Shown here: piece after piece, positions 16,960-27,507 of the stretch | Layout of the letters: each line of letters starts with the position of its first letter | Position numbering within the stretch: position 1 is the first letter of the stretch | From: Noviherbaspirillum malthae | Lineage (GTDB): Bacteria > Pseudomonadota > Gammaproteobacteria > Burkholderiales > Burkholderiaceae_D | NCBI RefSeq assembly: GCF_015352985.1 | Contig: NZ_JACYXF010000014.1 | Span: 62,001 to 126,000 of the forward strand | Length of the DNA: 64,000 nucleotides | Reading direction: 5' to 3' | Notes under the pieces: generated by a model | The model's input: only the letters and a program-made list of their open reading frames with translations | What the model was told of the DNA's origin: nothing | The model's database searches: none | Made by a program: the position numbers and the translations under genes

Positions 16960-19900
16960 ATGAGTCCTTCCCGGCCATTCATCCAGAGACCTGTTGCCAC
17001 GTCGCTCTTCATGCTGGCAATCGTCCTTGCCGGCCTGATCGGCTTCCGCTTCCTGCCGCTGTCCGCGCTGCCTCAGGTCGATTTCCCGACCATCCAGGTA
17101 CAGACGCTGTATCCCGGCGCAAGCCCGGAAGTCATGAGCCAGACGGTCACTGCGCCGCTCGAACGCCAGTTCGGGCAGATGTCCGGCCTGCAGCGCATGA
17201 GTTCCACCAGCGCATCCGGCGTGTCCATCGTTACGCTGCAATTCGGCCTCGGCCAGACGCTTGACGTGGCGGAACAGGAAGTCCAGGCGGCCATCAATGC
17301 CGGCGGTTCGCTGCTGCCGGCCGACCTGCCGGCGCCGCCGGTCTATGCCAAGATCAATCCGGCTGACGCCCCGGTGCTGACACTGGCCATCACTTCCGAC
17401 ACGCTGCCGCTGACGGAAGTGCAGAACATGGTCAATACGCGCCTGGCATTGAAGATCAGCCAGGTCGCCGGCGTCGGTCTGGTGACGCTCAACGGCGGGC
17501 AGCGGCCCGCGATGCGCATCCAGGCCGATACCCAGGCGCTGGCATCCTACGGCCTCGGGCTCGACAGCCTGCGCACCGCGATCGCCGCCGCCAACGCCAA
17601 TGGCGCGAAGGGCAGCTTCGACGGGCCGACCCGGTCCTACAGCATCAATTCCAACGACCAGCTGCTGGCGGTGGACGACTACCGGAACCTGATCGTCGCC
17701 TATCGCAACGGCGCGCCGGTGCGCCTGTCGAATGTTGCCCAAGTCGTCGAGAGCGCGGAAAACATCCGTCTCGGCGCCTGGGCCGACATGAAACCGGCGA
17801 TCATTCTCAATGTCCAGCGCCAGCCGGGTGCCAACGTGATCGCCACCGTCGATGCGATCAAGGCGCGCCTGCCGGAACTGCAGGCCGGTTTCCCGGAATC
17901 GGTGCGCATCGATGTGCTGAGCGACCGCACCACCGGTATCCGGGCGTCGGTCGAACACGTCGAGATGGAACTGGTGCTGGCCGTCGTGCTGGTGGTGCTG
18001 GTCATATTCGCGTTCCTGCATGATCTCAGGGCGACCGTCATCGCCAGCCTGGCGGTACCGATTTCGCTGATCGGCACGTTCGGCGCGATGTACCTGCTCG
18101 GCTACAGCCTGAACAACCTGAGCTTGATGGCATTGACGATTGCCACCGGCTTCGTCGTCGACGATGCCATCGTGATGATCGAAAACATCGCGCGCTACAT
18201 CGAGGAAGGTGAAACGCCGGTGGCGGCCGCGCTCAAGGGAGCGGCGCAGATCGGCTTCACCATCATCTCGCTGACCGTATCGCTGATCGCAGTGCTGATT
18301 CCACTGCTGTTCATGGGCGATGTGGTCGGACGCCTGTTTCGCGAATTCGCCGTCACGCTGTCGATCACCATCCTGATTTCCGCCCTGGTGTCACTCACGC
18401 TGGTGCCGATGATGTCCGCACGCTGGCTGCACGGCCCTGGGGAGCAACGCAAGGAAAGCAGGCTGCAGCGCATGTTCGACGGCGTCATCGTTCGCTACGA
18501 CAGGGGGCTGCAATGGGTGCTCGCATGGCAGGGACTGACGCTGCTCGTGGCCCTGCTGACGCTCGCGCTGACAGCGCTGCTCTATGTCGTGATACCGAAA
18601 GGCCTGTTCCCGGTGCAGGACACCGGCCAGCTCCAGGCGCGCCTCGAAGCGGCGCAGTCGGTTTCCTACCAGCGCATGGCGGAACTGCAGCAGGATGCCG
18701 CGCAAGCCATCCTGGAAGATCCGGATGTCGCGAACCTGAGCTCGGTCGTCGGCGTGGATGCGGCTAACAACCGCATGCTCCATACAGGCAGCATGCTGAT
18801 CAACCTCAAGCGCGAGCGCAGCGGCTCCCAGCAGGAAACCATGGACCGCCTGCGCGAGCGCGTTTCCCGCATCCCCGGACTCACGCTCTACCTGCAGCCG
18901 ACGCAGGACTTGACCATTGATGCGGAGACCGGCCCGACCCAGTTCAGGGTATCGCTGGAAGGCGCCGACAATGCGACCGTAGTGCAGTGGGCCAACAAGC
19001 TGGAAGAGCGCATGGCGGCCCTGCCGGAACTGCGCAACGTCACTTCAGATGCAGGCGCGACCGGCGTTGCCGCATTCATCAAGATCGACCGAGATACGGC
19101 CTCCCGACTGTCGGTGACTGCATCGTCGATCGATGATGCGCTGTACAACGCCTTCGGCCAGCGCATCGTCTCCACCATCTTCACCGAGACGAATCAATAC
19201 CGGGTGATTCTTGAAGCACGGCCGGGCTTGCTGTCGACGCCTGAGTCCCTGGGGCTGCTGCCGCTGCGCACCGGTTCGGGAAAGTCCACGCCGCTGTCCG
19301 CCGTGGCAACCATCACCGAGCGTCCGGCGCCGCTGCAGATCACCCACGTCGAGCAGTTTCCCGCGACCACGCTCGGCTTCGATACCGCGCACGGCACCTC
19401 GCTCGGCAAGGCGGTCGATGCCGTGCGCCAGGCCGCCAGGGACATCGGCATGCCGGGTTCCGTCACGATGCATTTCCTGGGCGCCGCCGGCGCTTATGAA
19501 GCGTCGCTGACCAACCAGCTGTGGCTGATCCTGGCCGCGCTGGTCTGCGTATACATCGTGCTCGGCGTATTGTACGAAAGCTATATCCATCCGCTCACCA
19601 TCCTGTCGACGCTGCCTTCGGCCGGCGTCGGCGCCTTGCTGGCGTTGATGGTCACCGGACAGGGGCTGGGCGTCATCGGGATCATCGGCATCATTCTCCT
19701 GATCGGCATCGTGAAGAAGAACGCGATCATGATGATCGACTTTGCGATCGATGCCGAGCGCAACCAGGGCAAGTCGCCGCGCGAGGCGATCCACCAGGCC
19801 GCGCTGCTGCGCTTCCGTCCCATCCTGATGACCACGCTGGCTGCGCTCTTCGCAGCCGTGCCGCTGATGTTCGGCTGGGGCGAGGGTGCGGAACTGCGCA

Positions 19901-20040
19901 GGCCGCTCGGCCTGGCGATTTTCGGCGGGCTGGTCGTGAGCCAGGTGCTGACGCTGTTCACCACGCCGGTCATCTATCTCGCCTTCGACCGCCTTGGACG
20001 GCGCTGGACGGGGCGCGGAACCAACGAGGTTGTCGCGTGA
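16960..20040 (+). CDS. mdtB: RND multidrug transporter subunit MdtB-like
   Basis: 1026-residue HAE1-type RND pump subunit with 12 expected membrane helices. The N-terminus [20 protein letters not shown] is typical, and the proton-relay TM4 region reads [19 protein letters not shown] with paired Asp. In E. coli, MdtB and MdtC form a heterotrimer exporting bile salts, novobiocin and other compounds using proton motive force. The start at 16960 has AGGGGAGA upstream; a longer in-frame extension lies inside mdtA and is rejected. The stop overlaps the mdtC start by four bases (GTGA), so translation is coupled. Length equals the usual MdtB. Confidence 0.93.
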   Translation: MSPSRPFIQRPVATSLFMLAIVLAGLIGFRFLPLSALPQVDFPTIQVQTLYPGASPEVMSQTVTAPLERQFGQMSGLQRMSSTSASGVSIVTLQFGLGQTLDVAEQEVQAAINAGGSLLPADLPAPPVYAKINPADAPVLTLAITSDTLPLTEVQNMVNTRLALKISQVAGVGLVTLNGGQRPAMRIQADTQALASYGLGLDSLRTAIAAANANGAKGSFDGPTRSYSINSNDQLLAVDDYRNLIVAYRNGAPVRLSNVAQVVESAENIRLGAWADMKPAIILNVQRQPGANVIATVDAIKARLPELQAGFPESVRIDVLSDRTTGIRASVEHVEMELVLAVVLVVLVIFAFLHDLRATVIASLAVPISLIGTFGAMYLLGYSLNNLSLMALTIATGFVVDDAIVMIENIARYIEEGETPVAAALKGAAQIGFTIISLTVSLIAVLIPLLFMGDVVGRLFREFAVTLSITILISALVSLTLVPMMSARWLHGPGEQRKESRLQRMFDGVIVRYDRGLQWVLAWQGLTLLVALLTLALTALLYVVIPKGLFPVQDTGQLQARLEAAQSVSYQRMAELQQDAAQAILEDPDVANLSSVVGVDAANNRMLHTGSMLINLKRERSGSQQETMDRLRERVSRIPGLTLYLQPTQDLTIDAETGPTQFRVSLEGADNATVVQWANKLEERMAALPELRNVTSDAGATGVAAFIKIDRDTASRLSVTASSIDDALYNAFGQRIVSTIFTETNQYRVILEARPGLLSTPESLGLLPLRTGSGKSTPLSAVATITERPAPLQITHVEQFPATTLGFDTAHGTSLGKAVDAVRQAARDIGMPGSVTMHFLGAAGAYEASLTNQLWLILAALVCVYIVLGVLYESYIHPLTILSTLPSAGVGALLALMVTGQGLGVIGIIGIILLIGIVKKNAIMMIDFAIDAERNQGKSPREAIHQAALLRFRPILMTTLAALFAAVPLMFGWGEGAELRRPLGLAIFGGLVVSQVLTLFTTPVIYLAFDRLGRRWTGRGTNEVVA

Positions 20041-23000
20041 ACCTGTCCGCGCCCTTCGTACGCCGCCCGGTCGCCACGGTATTGCTGACGATCGGCATCG
20101 CTTTCGCGGGCATCGTCGGCTTTTTCGTGCTGCCGGTATCGCCCCTGCCGCAGGTCGAGTATCCGTCGATCACCGTCTCAGCCTCTCTGCCCGGCGCCAG
20201 TCCGGACACGATGGCCACCAGCGTGGCGACGCCGCTTGAACGACGGCTCGGGGTCATCGCCGGCGTCAACGAAATGACATCGACGAGCAACAGCGGCTCG
20301 ACGCGCATCAGCCTGCAGTTCGATCTCAATCGCAAGATCGACGCGGCCGCTCGGGAAGTGCAGGCGGCAATCAATGCGTCGCGCGCGGACCTTCCGGCGA
20401 CGCTGAAAAGCAATCCGACCTATCGCAAGGTCAGTCCGTCGGCGTCTCCGGTGATCATCCTCGCGCTGACCTCGCGTACCCGCTCGCCCGGCCAGATCTA
20501 CGAGGAAGTGTCCAATCTGGTCCAGCAGAAGCTGGCGCAGGTGCCGGGCGTGGGCGACGTTGAAATCGGCGGCGGTTCGCTGCCGGCGGTGCGCATCGAG
20601 CTGCTGCCTTTTGCGCTCAACCGCTATGGCGTCAGCATGGAAGACGTGCGCGCGGCCATCCAGGCCAGCACGGCGAACCGGCCCAAGGGCGCCATCGAAG
20701 GCGACGAACGCCGGCTGCAAATCTATTCCCAGCCTGGAACCGTCAGCGGCGGCAAGAGAGCGGTCGATTATCGAGGACTCGTCGTCGCCTGGCGCAACGG
20801 CGCGCCGGTACGGCTGCAGGACGTCGCCGACGTGGTCGACGGCGTGGAGGACAGCCGCACCATCGGCCTCTTCAACGGCCAGCCTGCCGTGATCGTGCTG
20901 GTGACGCAGCAGCCCGGCGCCAACGTGATCAAGACCGTGGACGGCGTGCGCGCGCTGCTGCCGGAGCTGCAGGAACAGTTGCCGCATGACGTGCGGCTGC
21001 AAGTCGCATCGGACCGCACCAACTCGATCCGTTCCTCGCTGCATGAAATTGAATTCACGCTGATTCTCTCCGTGATCCTGGTGGTGCTGGTCGTCAGCGC
21101 CTTCCTGCGCAGCTTCCGCGCCACCATCGTGCCCGCCGTGGCCACCGTGGTTTCGCTGCTGGCCACCTTCGGCGTCATGTACATGCTCGGGTTCAGCCTC
21201 AACAACCTCAGCCTGATGGCGCTGACGGTGGCGACCGGCTTCGTGGTCGATGACGCCATCGTCGTCCTGGAAAACACCAGCCGCCACATAGAGCAGGGCA
21301 TGGACCGCTTCAAGGCCGCATTGCTTGGTGCGAAGGAAGTCGGGTTTACGGTACTGTCGATCAGCGTCTCCCTGGTTGCCGTCTTCATCCCCCTGCTGTT
21401 CATGGGCGGGCAGATCGGCCGGCTGTTCCGCGAATTTGCGGTCACGCTGTCGGCGGCGGTGATGATTTCGATGCTGATTTCGCTCACCACCACGCCGATG
21501 ATGTGCGCATGGCTGCTCAAGCGCGAACCGGAAGGGCAGGAGCGGAAACCGCCGGGCCGCGTTTCCCGCTTTTTCGAACGCAGCTTCGGCTGGGTGCTGC
21601 GCGGCTATGAGCGCAGCCTCGACTGGGCGCTGTACAACCGCGCGCTCGTCATGTTCATTCTGCTGGCAGTGGTCGCCCTGAACGTCTACCTGTTCGTCGC
21701 GGTGCCAAAGGGGTTCTTTCCGCAGCAGGATACCGGCCAGATCAACGGCGGCCTGCGCGCCGACCGCAGCATTTCCTTCCAGGCGATGCAGGGCAAGCTG
21801 CAGCAGCTCGTCGACATCATCCGCCGCGATCCGGCAGTCGATACCGTCGTGGGCTTCACCGGAGGGCGGCGCGCCGGCGGCGGCTTCATGTTCATCAACC
21901 TGAAGCCGCGTTCGGAAAGAAGCGAAGGCGGGCAGGCCGTCATTGCGCGCCTGCGGCCCCAACTGGCGCAGGTGACCGGCATCACGCTGTTCCTGAACAC
22001 GGTCCAGGACCTGCGCGTGGGCGGCCGGCAGAGCAATTCCACGTATTTGTACAGCCTGAAAAGCGACAGCAGCGCCGACCTGAAGACCTGGGCCTTGAAG
22101 CTTGCGGAAGCGATGAAACGGCAGCCGGCATTGATCGACATCGATACCGATCAGCAGGAAAACGCCGTTGAAACCTATGTCGATGTCGACCGCGAAACGG
22201 CGGCGCGCCTGGGCATCAGTTCGCGCGATGTCGACAACGCGCTCTACAACGCCTTCGGCCAGCGGCAGGTCGCGACCATCTACGATGAGCTGAACCAGTA
22301 TCACGTCGTGATGGAAGTCGCGCCGCAATATGCGAAAAGTCCCGAATCATTGAAGGACATCTACGTTCCGGTGCGGGCAAGCACGGCCGCGGCGGCTGCT
22401 GGCGCTACTGCTGCATCGAGCGCGGGACGCAATACGGGAGTTGCGACATCGGGTACAACAGGGACTGCAGCGGGAACCATGACCGCAGGCGCTGTCTCCA
22501 CCGTAGTCAATCCCTCACTGCGCGACCAGTCCGGCGGCCAGGCGCTGAGCATTGTGCCTAGTACCATGGTGCCGCTTGCAGGAATCGCCCGCTTTGCGGA
22601 AAGGCCTGCGCCGGCTTCCGTCAGTCATGAAGACGCGGAACTGGAGACAAGCATTTCATTCAATCTTGCGGACGGCAGCACGCTGAGCCAGGCGCAGGAT
22701 GCCGTGAAGGCGGCGGAGGCGGAAATCAGCATGCCGACCAATGTGCGCGGCAGTTTCGCCGGCGCCGCCCGCAGCTTCCAGGAATCGCAGAACCAGCAGC
22801 CGATGCTGATTCTGGCCGCGCTCGTGGTGATCTACATCGTGCTGGGCATCCTGTACGAAAGCCTGGTGCATCCGGTGACGGTACTGTCGACGCTGCCGTC
22901 GGCCGGTGTCGGGGCGGTGCTAGCACTGCTGCTGTTCAAGATGGAGTTTTCCATCATCGCGCTGATCGGCGTCTTCCTGCTGATCGGCATCGTGAAAAAG

Positions 23001-23342
23001 AACGCGATCCTGATCATCGACTTCGCTCTCGATGCGGAACGCTCGCGTGGCCTGAGTTCGCTGGAGGCAGTGCGTGAAGCCTGTCTGCTGCGCTTCCGCC
23101 CCATCCTGATGACCACGCTCGCCGCCGCGCTCGGCGCATTGCCGCTCGCGATCGGCTTCGGCGAGGGCTCGGAATTGCGGCGTCCGCTCGGCGTGGCCAT
23201 CATCGGCGGCCTGATCGCAAGCCAGCTGCTGACGCTGCTGACGACGCCGGTCGTCTACATCCTGCTCGACAAGCTTCGTCGGCGCGGTCCGGACGAAAGC
23301 CGCCGGCGCCGGATCGATGCCGCCGTCCAACCTTCAACATGA
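20037..23342 (+). CDS. mdtC: RND multidrug transporter subunit MdtC-like, with a low-complexity insertion
   Basis: 1101-residue RND pump subunit starting at a GTG that overlaps the mdtB stop. It has the N-terminus [19 protein letters not shown] and the TM4 proton-relay motif [20 protein letters not shown]. It is about 75 residues longer than E. coli MdtC (~1025). Most of the excess is one Ala/Thr/Gly/Ser-rich insert at ~residues 781-842 (bases ~22379-22564), between IYVPVRAS and [10 protein letters not shown], where the family normally has a short loop of the periplasmic porter domain. The frame is open through the insert and the remaining helices are normal, so the gene looks functional. It overlaps the next gene by four bases (ATGA). 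Confidence 0.92.
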   Translation: MNLSAPFVRRPVATVLLTIGIAFAGIVGFFVLPVSPLPQVEYPSITVSASLPGASPDTMATSVATPLERRLGVIAGVNEMTSTSNSGSTRISLQFDLNRKIDAAAREVQAAINASRADLPATLKSNPTYRKVSPSASPVIILALTSRTRSPGQIYEEVSNLVQQKLAQVPGVGDVEIGGGSLPAVRIELLPFALNRYGVSMEDVRAAIQASTANRPKGAIEGDERRLQIYSQPGTVSGGKRAVDYRGLVVAWRNGAPVRLQDVADVVDGVEDSRTIGLFNGQPAVIVLVTQQPGANVIKTVDGVRALLPELQEQLPHDVRLQVASDRTNSIRSSLHEIEFTLILSVILVVLVVSAFLRSFRATIVPAVATVVSLLATFGVMYMLGFSLNNLSLMALTVATGFVVDDAIVVLENTSRHIEQGMDRFKAALLGAKEVGFTVLSISVSLVAVFIPLLFMGGQIGRLFREFAVTLSAAVMISMLISLTTTPMMCAWLLKREPEGQERKPPGRVSRFFERSFGWVLRGYERSLDWALYNRALVMFILLAVVALNVYLFVAVPKGFFPQQDTGQINGGLRADRSISFQAMQGKLQQLVDIIRRDPAVDTVVGFTGGRRAGGGFMFINLKPRSERSEGGQAVIARLRPQLAQVTGITLFLNTVQDLRVGGRQSNSTYLYSLKSDSSADLKTWALKLAEAMKRQPALIDIDTDQQENAVETYVDVDRETAARLGISSRDVDNALYNAFGQRQVATIYDELNQYHVVMEVAPQYAKSPESLKDIYVPVRASTAAAAAGATAASSAGRNTGVATSGTTGTAAGTMTAGAVSTVVNPSLRDQSGGQALSIVPSTMVPLAGIARFAERPAPASVSHEDAELETSISFNLADGSTLSQAQDAVKAAEAEISMPTNVRGSFAGAARSFQESQNQQPMLILAALVVIYIVLGILYESLVHPVTVLSTLPSAGVGAVLALLLFKMEFSIIALIGVFLLIGIVKKNAILIIDFALDAERSRGLSSLEAVREACLLRFRPILMTTLAAALGALPLAIGFGEGSELRRPLGVAIIGGLIASQLLTLLTTPVVYILLDKLRRRGPDESRRRRIDAAVQPST

Positions 23343-24790
23343 ACGCTTCCATGCTTCGAATCCGCCATTACATCATTGCCGCAGCCGTTGCAGGAACGCT
23401 AGGAGGATGCGCCGTCGGCCCCGTGTATGAAAGGCCGGCCGCCGCGTTGCCGGCGCACTTCAAGGAAGCGCCGGGCTGGCTGCCGGCAGCGCCGGCCGAC
23501 AGCCTGGAGCGTGGCAAATGGTGGGCCTTGTTCGAGGATCCGTTATTGAATGAACTTGAGGCGGCGGTCGAAGTATCGAACCAGAATGTCGAAGCCGCCG
23601 CCGCAGCCTACGCGCAGGCAAGAGCGCTGGTCCGCGAACAGCGGGCGGCCTTGTTTCCCGTCGTGTCGCTCGACGGCGGCGCCTCGCGCGGCGGCCGCAA
23701 CACCGGCGGTACGACAGGAGCCGCCACAGGAGGCAGCCGCATCTCCAACGCCTACCAGTTCGGCATCGGCGGCAGCTGGGAGCCGGACGTCTGGGGCAGG
23801 CTGCGCGCAAGCGTCGGCAATGCGAGCGCCAGCGCCCAGGCCAGCGCGGCGGATCTGGCGTCGGCACGGCTGTCGGCGCAGGGCGAACTGGCGGTGAATT
23901 ACTTTACCCTGCGCCTGACCGATCTGCAGGCCGAACTGCTGCGCAACAGCATCGCCGGATACCAGCGCGTGCTGCAGATCACACGCAACCGCTACGACGC
24001 CGGCATCGCGCCCAAGACCGATGTGCTGCAGGCCGAGACGCAACTGGCCAATGCGCAGGCCGATGAAGTCGGACTGGCCCGCCAGCGTGCGCAGCTGGAA
24101 CATGCGATCGCGGTCCTGATCGGCAAAATGCCGTCGGAGTTTTCGATTGCGCCGCTTCCCTGGAAACATGTGGTGCCGGAGGTTCCGGCCGTCCTGCCGT
24201 CAACGCTGCTGCAGCGCCGGCCCGACATCGCTGCGGCCGAACGGCGGGTGGCCGCTGCCAATGAACAGATCGGCATCGCGCGTTCCGGTTACTTCCCGAA
24301 TATCGGCCTAGATGCATCGTACGGCTTGTCGGCCGCTACGGTAGGGAATCTGTTCAATGCGTCGTCGACGCTGTGGTCGCTGGGCTTGTCTGCCGTGCAG
24401 ACCGTATTCGACGCCGGTGCCACCGGTGCCAGGGTCGACGCCGCTCGTGCGGCCCATGGACAGGCGACCGCACGCTACCGCCAGGCGGTCCTTGCTGCCT
24501 TTCAGGATGTCGAGGACCAGCTCGCCGCCACGCAGGTGCTTCTGCGCCAGGTGGAACTCAGGCAGCAGGCGTCAGCGGCGGCAGACCAGGCGGAAGCGCA
24601 GATGCTGAACCGCTATCGGGCCGGGCAGGTAAGCTATACGGAAGTCGTGAATGCCCAGGTCACGGCGCTGAACGCTCGGCGTTCGCTGGCGCAGGCACAA
24701 GCCGACCGGCAGACTGCAGCCGTGGCACTGATCCAGGCACTCGGCGGCGGCTGGCGCCAGGATGGCGACGCAGCGACTGCGATGAAATAG
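23339..24790 (+). CDS. NodT/OprM-family outer-membrane efflux lipoprotein
   Basis: 483-residue TolC-like outer-membrane factor. The lipoprotein signal ends in the lipobox LGGC (acylated Cys at ~residue 24), then AVGPVYERP, the usual start of NodT/CusC/OprM channels. Two repeated helical halves follow; LQRRPDIAAAERRVAAANEQIGIARSGYFP is the family signature between them. It forms the trimeric exit duct of the MdtABC pump encoded upstream, giving a self-contained tripartite system. The ATG at 23339 overlaps the mdtC stop; an alternative ATG four codons later would also keep the signal. Confidence 0.92.
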   Translation: MNASMLRIRHYIIAAAVAGTLGGCAVGPVYERPAAALPAHFKEAPGWLPAAPADSLERGKWWALFEDPLLNELEAAVEVSNQNVEAAAAAYAQARALVREQRAALFPVVSLDGGASRGGRNTGGTTGAATGGSRISNAYQFGIGGSWEPDVWGRLRASVGNASASAQASAADLASARLSAQGELAVNYFTLRLTDLQAELLRNSIAGYQRVLQITRNRYDAGIAPKTDVLQAETQLANAQADEVGLARQRAQLEHAIAVLIGKMPSEFSIAPLPWKHVVPEVPAVLPSTLLQRRPDIAAAERRVAAANEQIGIARSGYFPNIGLDASYGLSAATVGNLFNASSTLWSLGLSAVQTVFDAGATGARVDAARAAHGQATARYRQAVLAAFQDVEDQLAATQVLLRQVELRQQASAAADQAEAQMLNRYRAGQVSYTEVVNAQVTALNARRSLAQAQADRQTAAVALIQALGGGWRQDGDAATAMK

Positions 24791-24833
24791 ACCGCTGCTG
24801 GTTTCTGAAGCGAAAGCCTTCCCGCTGTTTAGC

Positions 24834-24861
24834 TCCTGATAATGGCATATTGCTATCAGGA
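24834..24861. repeat. Inverted repeat after the efflux operon
   Basis: TCCTGATA/TATCAGGA, an 8-bp perfect stem with a 12-nt loop, begins 43 bp after the channel gene. It has no T-run; it may be a weak terminator or an operator for the small frame that follows. Confidence 0.4.
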
Positions 24862-24920
24862 ACTGCTTCGATTACGCTTTGTCTCAGCTGTACGATCAAC
24901 CAGTGAGACCCGGCGCCACC

Positions 24921-25064
24921 ATGCACTTCCAATTGCCTCCCGACAGCTCTGACATCCATTACTTCGCCAGCCTTGAAGATTTCGAAAAGTGGTACGAACA
25001 AAATCAGGCTGCGGAGGAAGCCACGAGGCGCCTGCTTCAATCACTTCAGAAAAACAGCAAATAG
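24921..25064 (+). CDS. Possible small acidic protein, 47 aa
   Basis: A 47-codon frame giving a soluble, helical-looking product (FASLEDFEKWYEQNQ, then AAEEATRRLLQSLQ). I do not recognise the family. The composition looks like a real small protein, but the ribosome site before the ATG is poor. A TTG 14 codons upstream (24879) is the alternative start. It lies between the efflux operon and the converging ParB-like gene. Confidence 0.4.
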   Translation: MHFQLPPDSSDIHYFASLEDFEKWYEQNQAAEEATRRLLQSLQKNSK

Positions 25065-25086
25065 CTGCACCTGGCAATCAGCTCCG

Positions 25087-25914
25087 TTAAGACTTTCCGG
25101 CACGCGCCTCGGCGAGAGCGATGGTCAGGTGCTGTACCTTCAGCTTGAGCTGATCGCGTTCCCTGGTCAGCTCATCGACCAATATCTCCAGGCGGTAAAC
25201 GGCCAGCTGGTCCGGCGTCGCATCATCGGGCGGCGGCGCCAGTGCCGGCGTCGGTTTTGCAGGCTGCCGCGCTTCACGCAGCTGTCTGGCGGTTTTGCGC
25301 AATTCCTTTTTACCGCCGGCAACCGCTTCCACCTGCTTTTCAACCGGCAGGGAAGCCACGGTGGCGGCCGCATTGATCGAGATTACCCCGGCCTTTACCG
25401 CGTCGACCAGCTCGGGCGCCGCCGTCTTTTGTATTTTTTCGATCTGTCCCAGCGTCGCACTGCTGACTCGAGCGGTGCGTGCAACAGCTTCGCGGGTTAA
25501 CGGCGCCGGAGTCTTGGCCGCCGTTTCCCGCTCTTCAGTTTCCGCTTTTTCAACTTTGACTTCCGCGGCATTTGGCTCTGCCTGCGCAAGTCGCGCCGAG
25601 AGAATTTCCTTCTTTCTCAATGCGAGTACCCCGCGCTGGAAATCCGAGACGCTTCTTCGCCCGAGATGATTATTGATCATCCACAGGTGCACGTCCTCCA
25701 TGGTCTTGAAGTTGGTGTTCTGCACCGTGTTGAAGGGAATGCCATGCTTCTGGCAGATGCCGTAGCGGTTATGCCCGTCCACCAGCAGATCGCCCCATAG
25801 CACCAGCGCATCGCGGCAGCCCTCGGCGAGCAGGCTGCGTTCCAGTGCCTGGTATTCGTCTTCTGTCAGCGGATCGATATAGGCCCGCAGCTCCTCGTTG
25901 ATCGTAATCGTCAT
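25087..25914 (-). CDS. ParB/Srx-fold protein with C-terminal coiled coil
   Basis: 275-residue protein. The N-terminal ~100 residues resemble a ParB/sulfiredoxin nucleotide-binding fold: EYQALERSLLAEGCRDALVL, then LLVDGHNRYGICQKHGI, the equivalent of the ParB GxxR/GERR region. The middle (~145-200) has an HTH-like part (LTREAVARTARVSSATLGQIEKI). The end is a heptad-rich coil (LEILVDELTRERDQLKLKVQHL). It is not the housekeeping ParB: no parA is adjacent and the canonical boxes are diverged. Proteins of this type often occur on mobile or plasmid-derived DNA. The start at 25914 gives the natural N-terminus MTITINEEL. It is divergent from a Fic gene, with a REP-like element between them. Confidence 0.7.
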   Translation of the reverse strand: MTITINEELRAYIDPLTEDEYQALERSLLAEGCRDALVLWGDLLVDGHNRYGICQKHGIPFNTVQNTNFKTMEDVHLWMINNHLGRRSVSDFQRGVLALRKKEILSARLAQAEPNAAEVKVEKAETEERETAAKTPAPLTREAVARTARVSSATLGQIEKIQKTAAPELVDAVKAGVISINAAATVASLPVEKQVEAVAGGKKELRKTARQLREARQPAKPTPALAPPPDDATPDQLAVYRLEILVDELTRERDQLKLKVQHLTIALAEARAGKS

Positions 25915-26019
25915 GAACACGCCAAAATAAATAAGTGGCAGTAGTTTACACAACGAAAGCAGCCGGAGGCGGCCTATTGATTCGGCCCGGCAAACCGTTC
26001 CTTTTTCGGGTCGCTGCTC

Positions 26020-26057
26020 TCGCTCTCTACCTCTGGGAGAAGGCCGGGGTGAGGGGG
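26020..26057. repeat. REP-like GC-rich element
   Basis: The segment around CTCTGGGAGAAGGCCGGGG followed by TGAGGG closely resembles the short REP/intergenic elements (CCCTCACCCC-type) scattered through many proteobacterial genomes. Only one copy was noticed here. It lies between the divergent ParB-like and fic genes. Confidence 0.5.
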
Positions 26058-26249
26058 ACGGCCCAATATATTTTGGGGCGGATCTTTAGTCCTCCCATCT
26101 TGGGCTGGCCATCCGCCGTCACACAAACGACCCGCAGCAAGCCGATTGCGGGCTCCGTCCGGCTCCATGTGGCGAATATGCACCGTTATTTCCGCTTTTC
26201 TTGCGGAGAATGTGTTGCTTATGCGGTGAATAGCTTCCATAATCGCCGC

Positions 26250-27386
26250 ATGAACAGCGGAGATTACACCTACATCTGGCAAGCCTCGGACTGGCCGAAC
26301 TGGCGCTTTGACCTGGCGGCGCTTGCCGGTCCGCTCGCCGAGGTCAGCCGTGCGCAAGGGCTGCTGATGGGGCGTCTCGCCGATGTCGGCCTTGCCCTGC
26401 GCGACCAGGCGAGCCTGGCGGCGCTGACCGAGGACGTCATCAAGACCAGCGAGATCGAAGGCGAACACCTCAACGTCGAATCGGTACGTTCGTCGATTGC
26501 TCGTCGCCTCGGCGTCGATATCGGCGCGCTGGCTCCCGTCGACCGCCATGTGGAAGGCGTGGTTGAAATGGTGCTCGACGCCACCGCCAACTGCAATGAT
26601 CCCGTTTCTCTGGACCGGTTGTTCGGCTGGCATGCCGCTCTTTTTCCTACCGGCTATTCGGGCCTGTCCAAAATCACCGTCGGCGCCCACCGCGACGATG
26701 CGAACGGTCCGATGCAAGTCGTGTCCGGCCCGGCAGGGCGCCAACGCGTGCATTTCGAAGCGCCTCCGGCAGAAGGCCTTGAGGCCGAGATGAACCGCTT
26801 CCTGGAGTGGATCAACCGTGGTCCGGACGAACTTCTTCTCATCAGGGCCGGGCTGGGCCATCTCTGGTTTGTCACCCTGCATCCTTTCGATGACGGCAAC
26901 GGACGTATTGCCCGTGCCATCGGCGACTTGCTGCTTGCGCGCGCCGATGGCAGTCCCCAGCGCTTCTACAGCTTGTCGGCCCAAATCCAGCGGGAACGCA
27001 AGGCCTATTACGATATCCTGGAGCGCACGCAGAAAGGAACGCTGGACGTGACGGAATGGTTGGCCTGGTTTCTCGCCACATTGCACCGCGCCATCGACCA
27101 GGCGCAGCATGCCCTCGACGCCGTGCTGATCAAGGGCAGGTTCTGGCAGCAGATCGCCGGCAAGCCGATGAACGAGCGGCAGGTAAAACTGGTGAACCGA
27201 TTGCTCGACGGCTTCGACGGCAAACTCACCAGCAGCAAGTGGGCAGCGATTGCCAAATGTTCGCCGGACACGGCGCTGCGCGACATCAATGAACTGGTGA
27301 CGCAAGGCGTGCTGCGCAAATCGGCTTCGGGCGGGCGAAGTACCAGCTATGAATTGAGCGGCCTGCCTTCGGAGCAATTGACGTAA
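26250..27386 (+). CDS. Fic-domain AMP-transferase with DUF4172 N-terminus
   Basis: 378-residue Fic protein, which transfers AMP (or another nucleotide part) onto target-protein hydroxyls. The N-terminal YIWQASDWPNWRFD segment is a DUF4172 start. TSEIEGEHLN at ~residues 69-78 fits the N-terminal self-inhibitory helix (S/T-xxx-E-G/N) whose Glu blocks ATP. The catalytic loop HPFDDGNGRIARAIGD retains the His and the phosphate-binding residues. The C-terminal ~70 residues look like a winged helix (CSPDTALRDINELVTQGVLRKSASGG), suggesting DNA binding and autoregulation. The ATG at 26250 precedes the natural domain start; earlier in-frame starts run through the REP-like element. No small antitoxin gene is seen, as expected for intramolecular inhibition. 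Confidence 0.88.
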   Translation: MNSGDYTYIWQASDWPNWRFDLAALAGPLAEVSRAQGLLMGRLADVGLALRDQASLAALTEDVIKTSEIEGEHLNVESVRSSIARRLGVDIGALAPVDRHVEGVVEMVLDATANCNDPVSLDRLFGWHAALFPTGYSGLSKITVGAHRDDANGPMQVVSGPAGRQRVHFEAPPAEGLEAEMNRFLEWINRGPDELLLIRAGLGHLWFVTLHPFDDGNGRIARAIGDLLLARADGSPQRFYSLSAQIQRERKAYYDILERTQKGTLDVTEWLAWFLATLHRAIDQAQHALDAVLIKGRFWQQIAGKPMNERQVKLVNRLLDGFDGKLTSSKWAAIAKCSPDTALRDINELVTQGVLRKSASGGRSTSYELSGLPSEQLT

Positions 27387-27507
27387 GTTGGCGTGACCGG
27401 AGCAATCGGAAACCAGAGGTATCATCATTGGTGCCATCGGCGCAGGACGCGCCTGCAGGCTTTCATGTCGTGAGTGAACAACCAGAATCCCAGAATCAGG
27501 ATTTTCC

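Noticed and set aside
20178-22328. 716-codon open frame antisense to mdtC
   Set aside because: mdtC on the plus strand has full RND motifs and tight operon overlaps; the antisense frame has no recognisable domain and is a GC-skew shadow.
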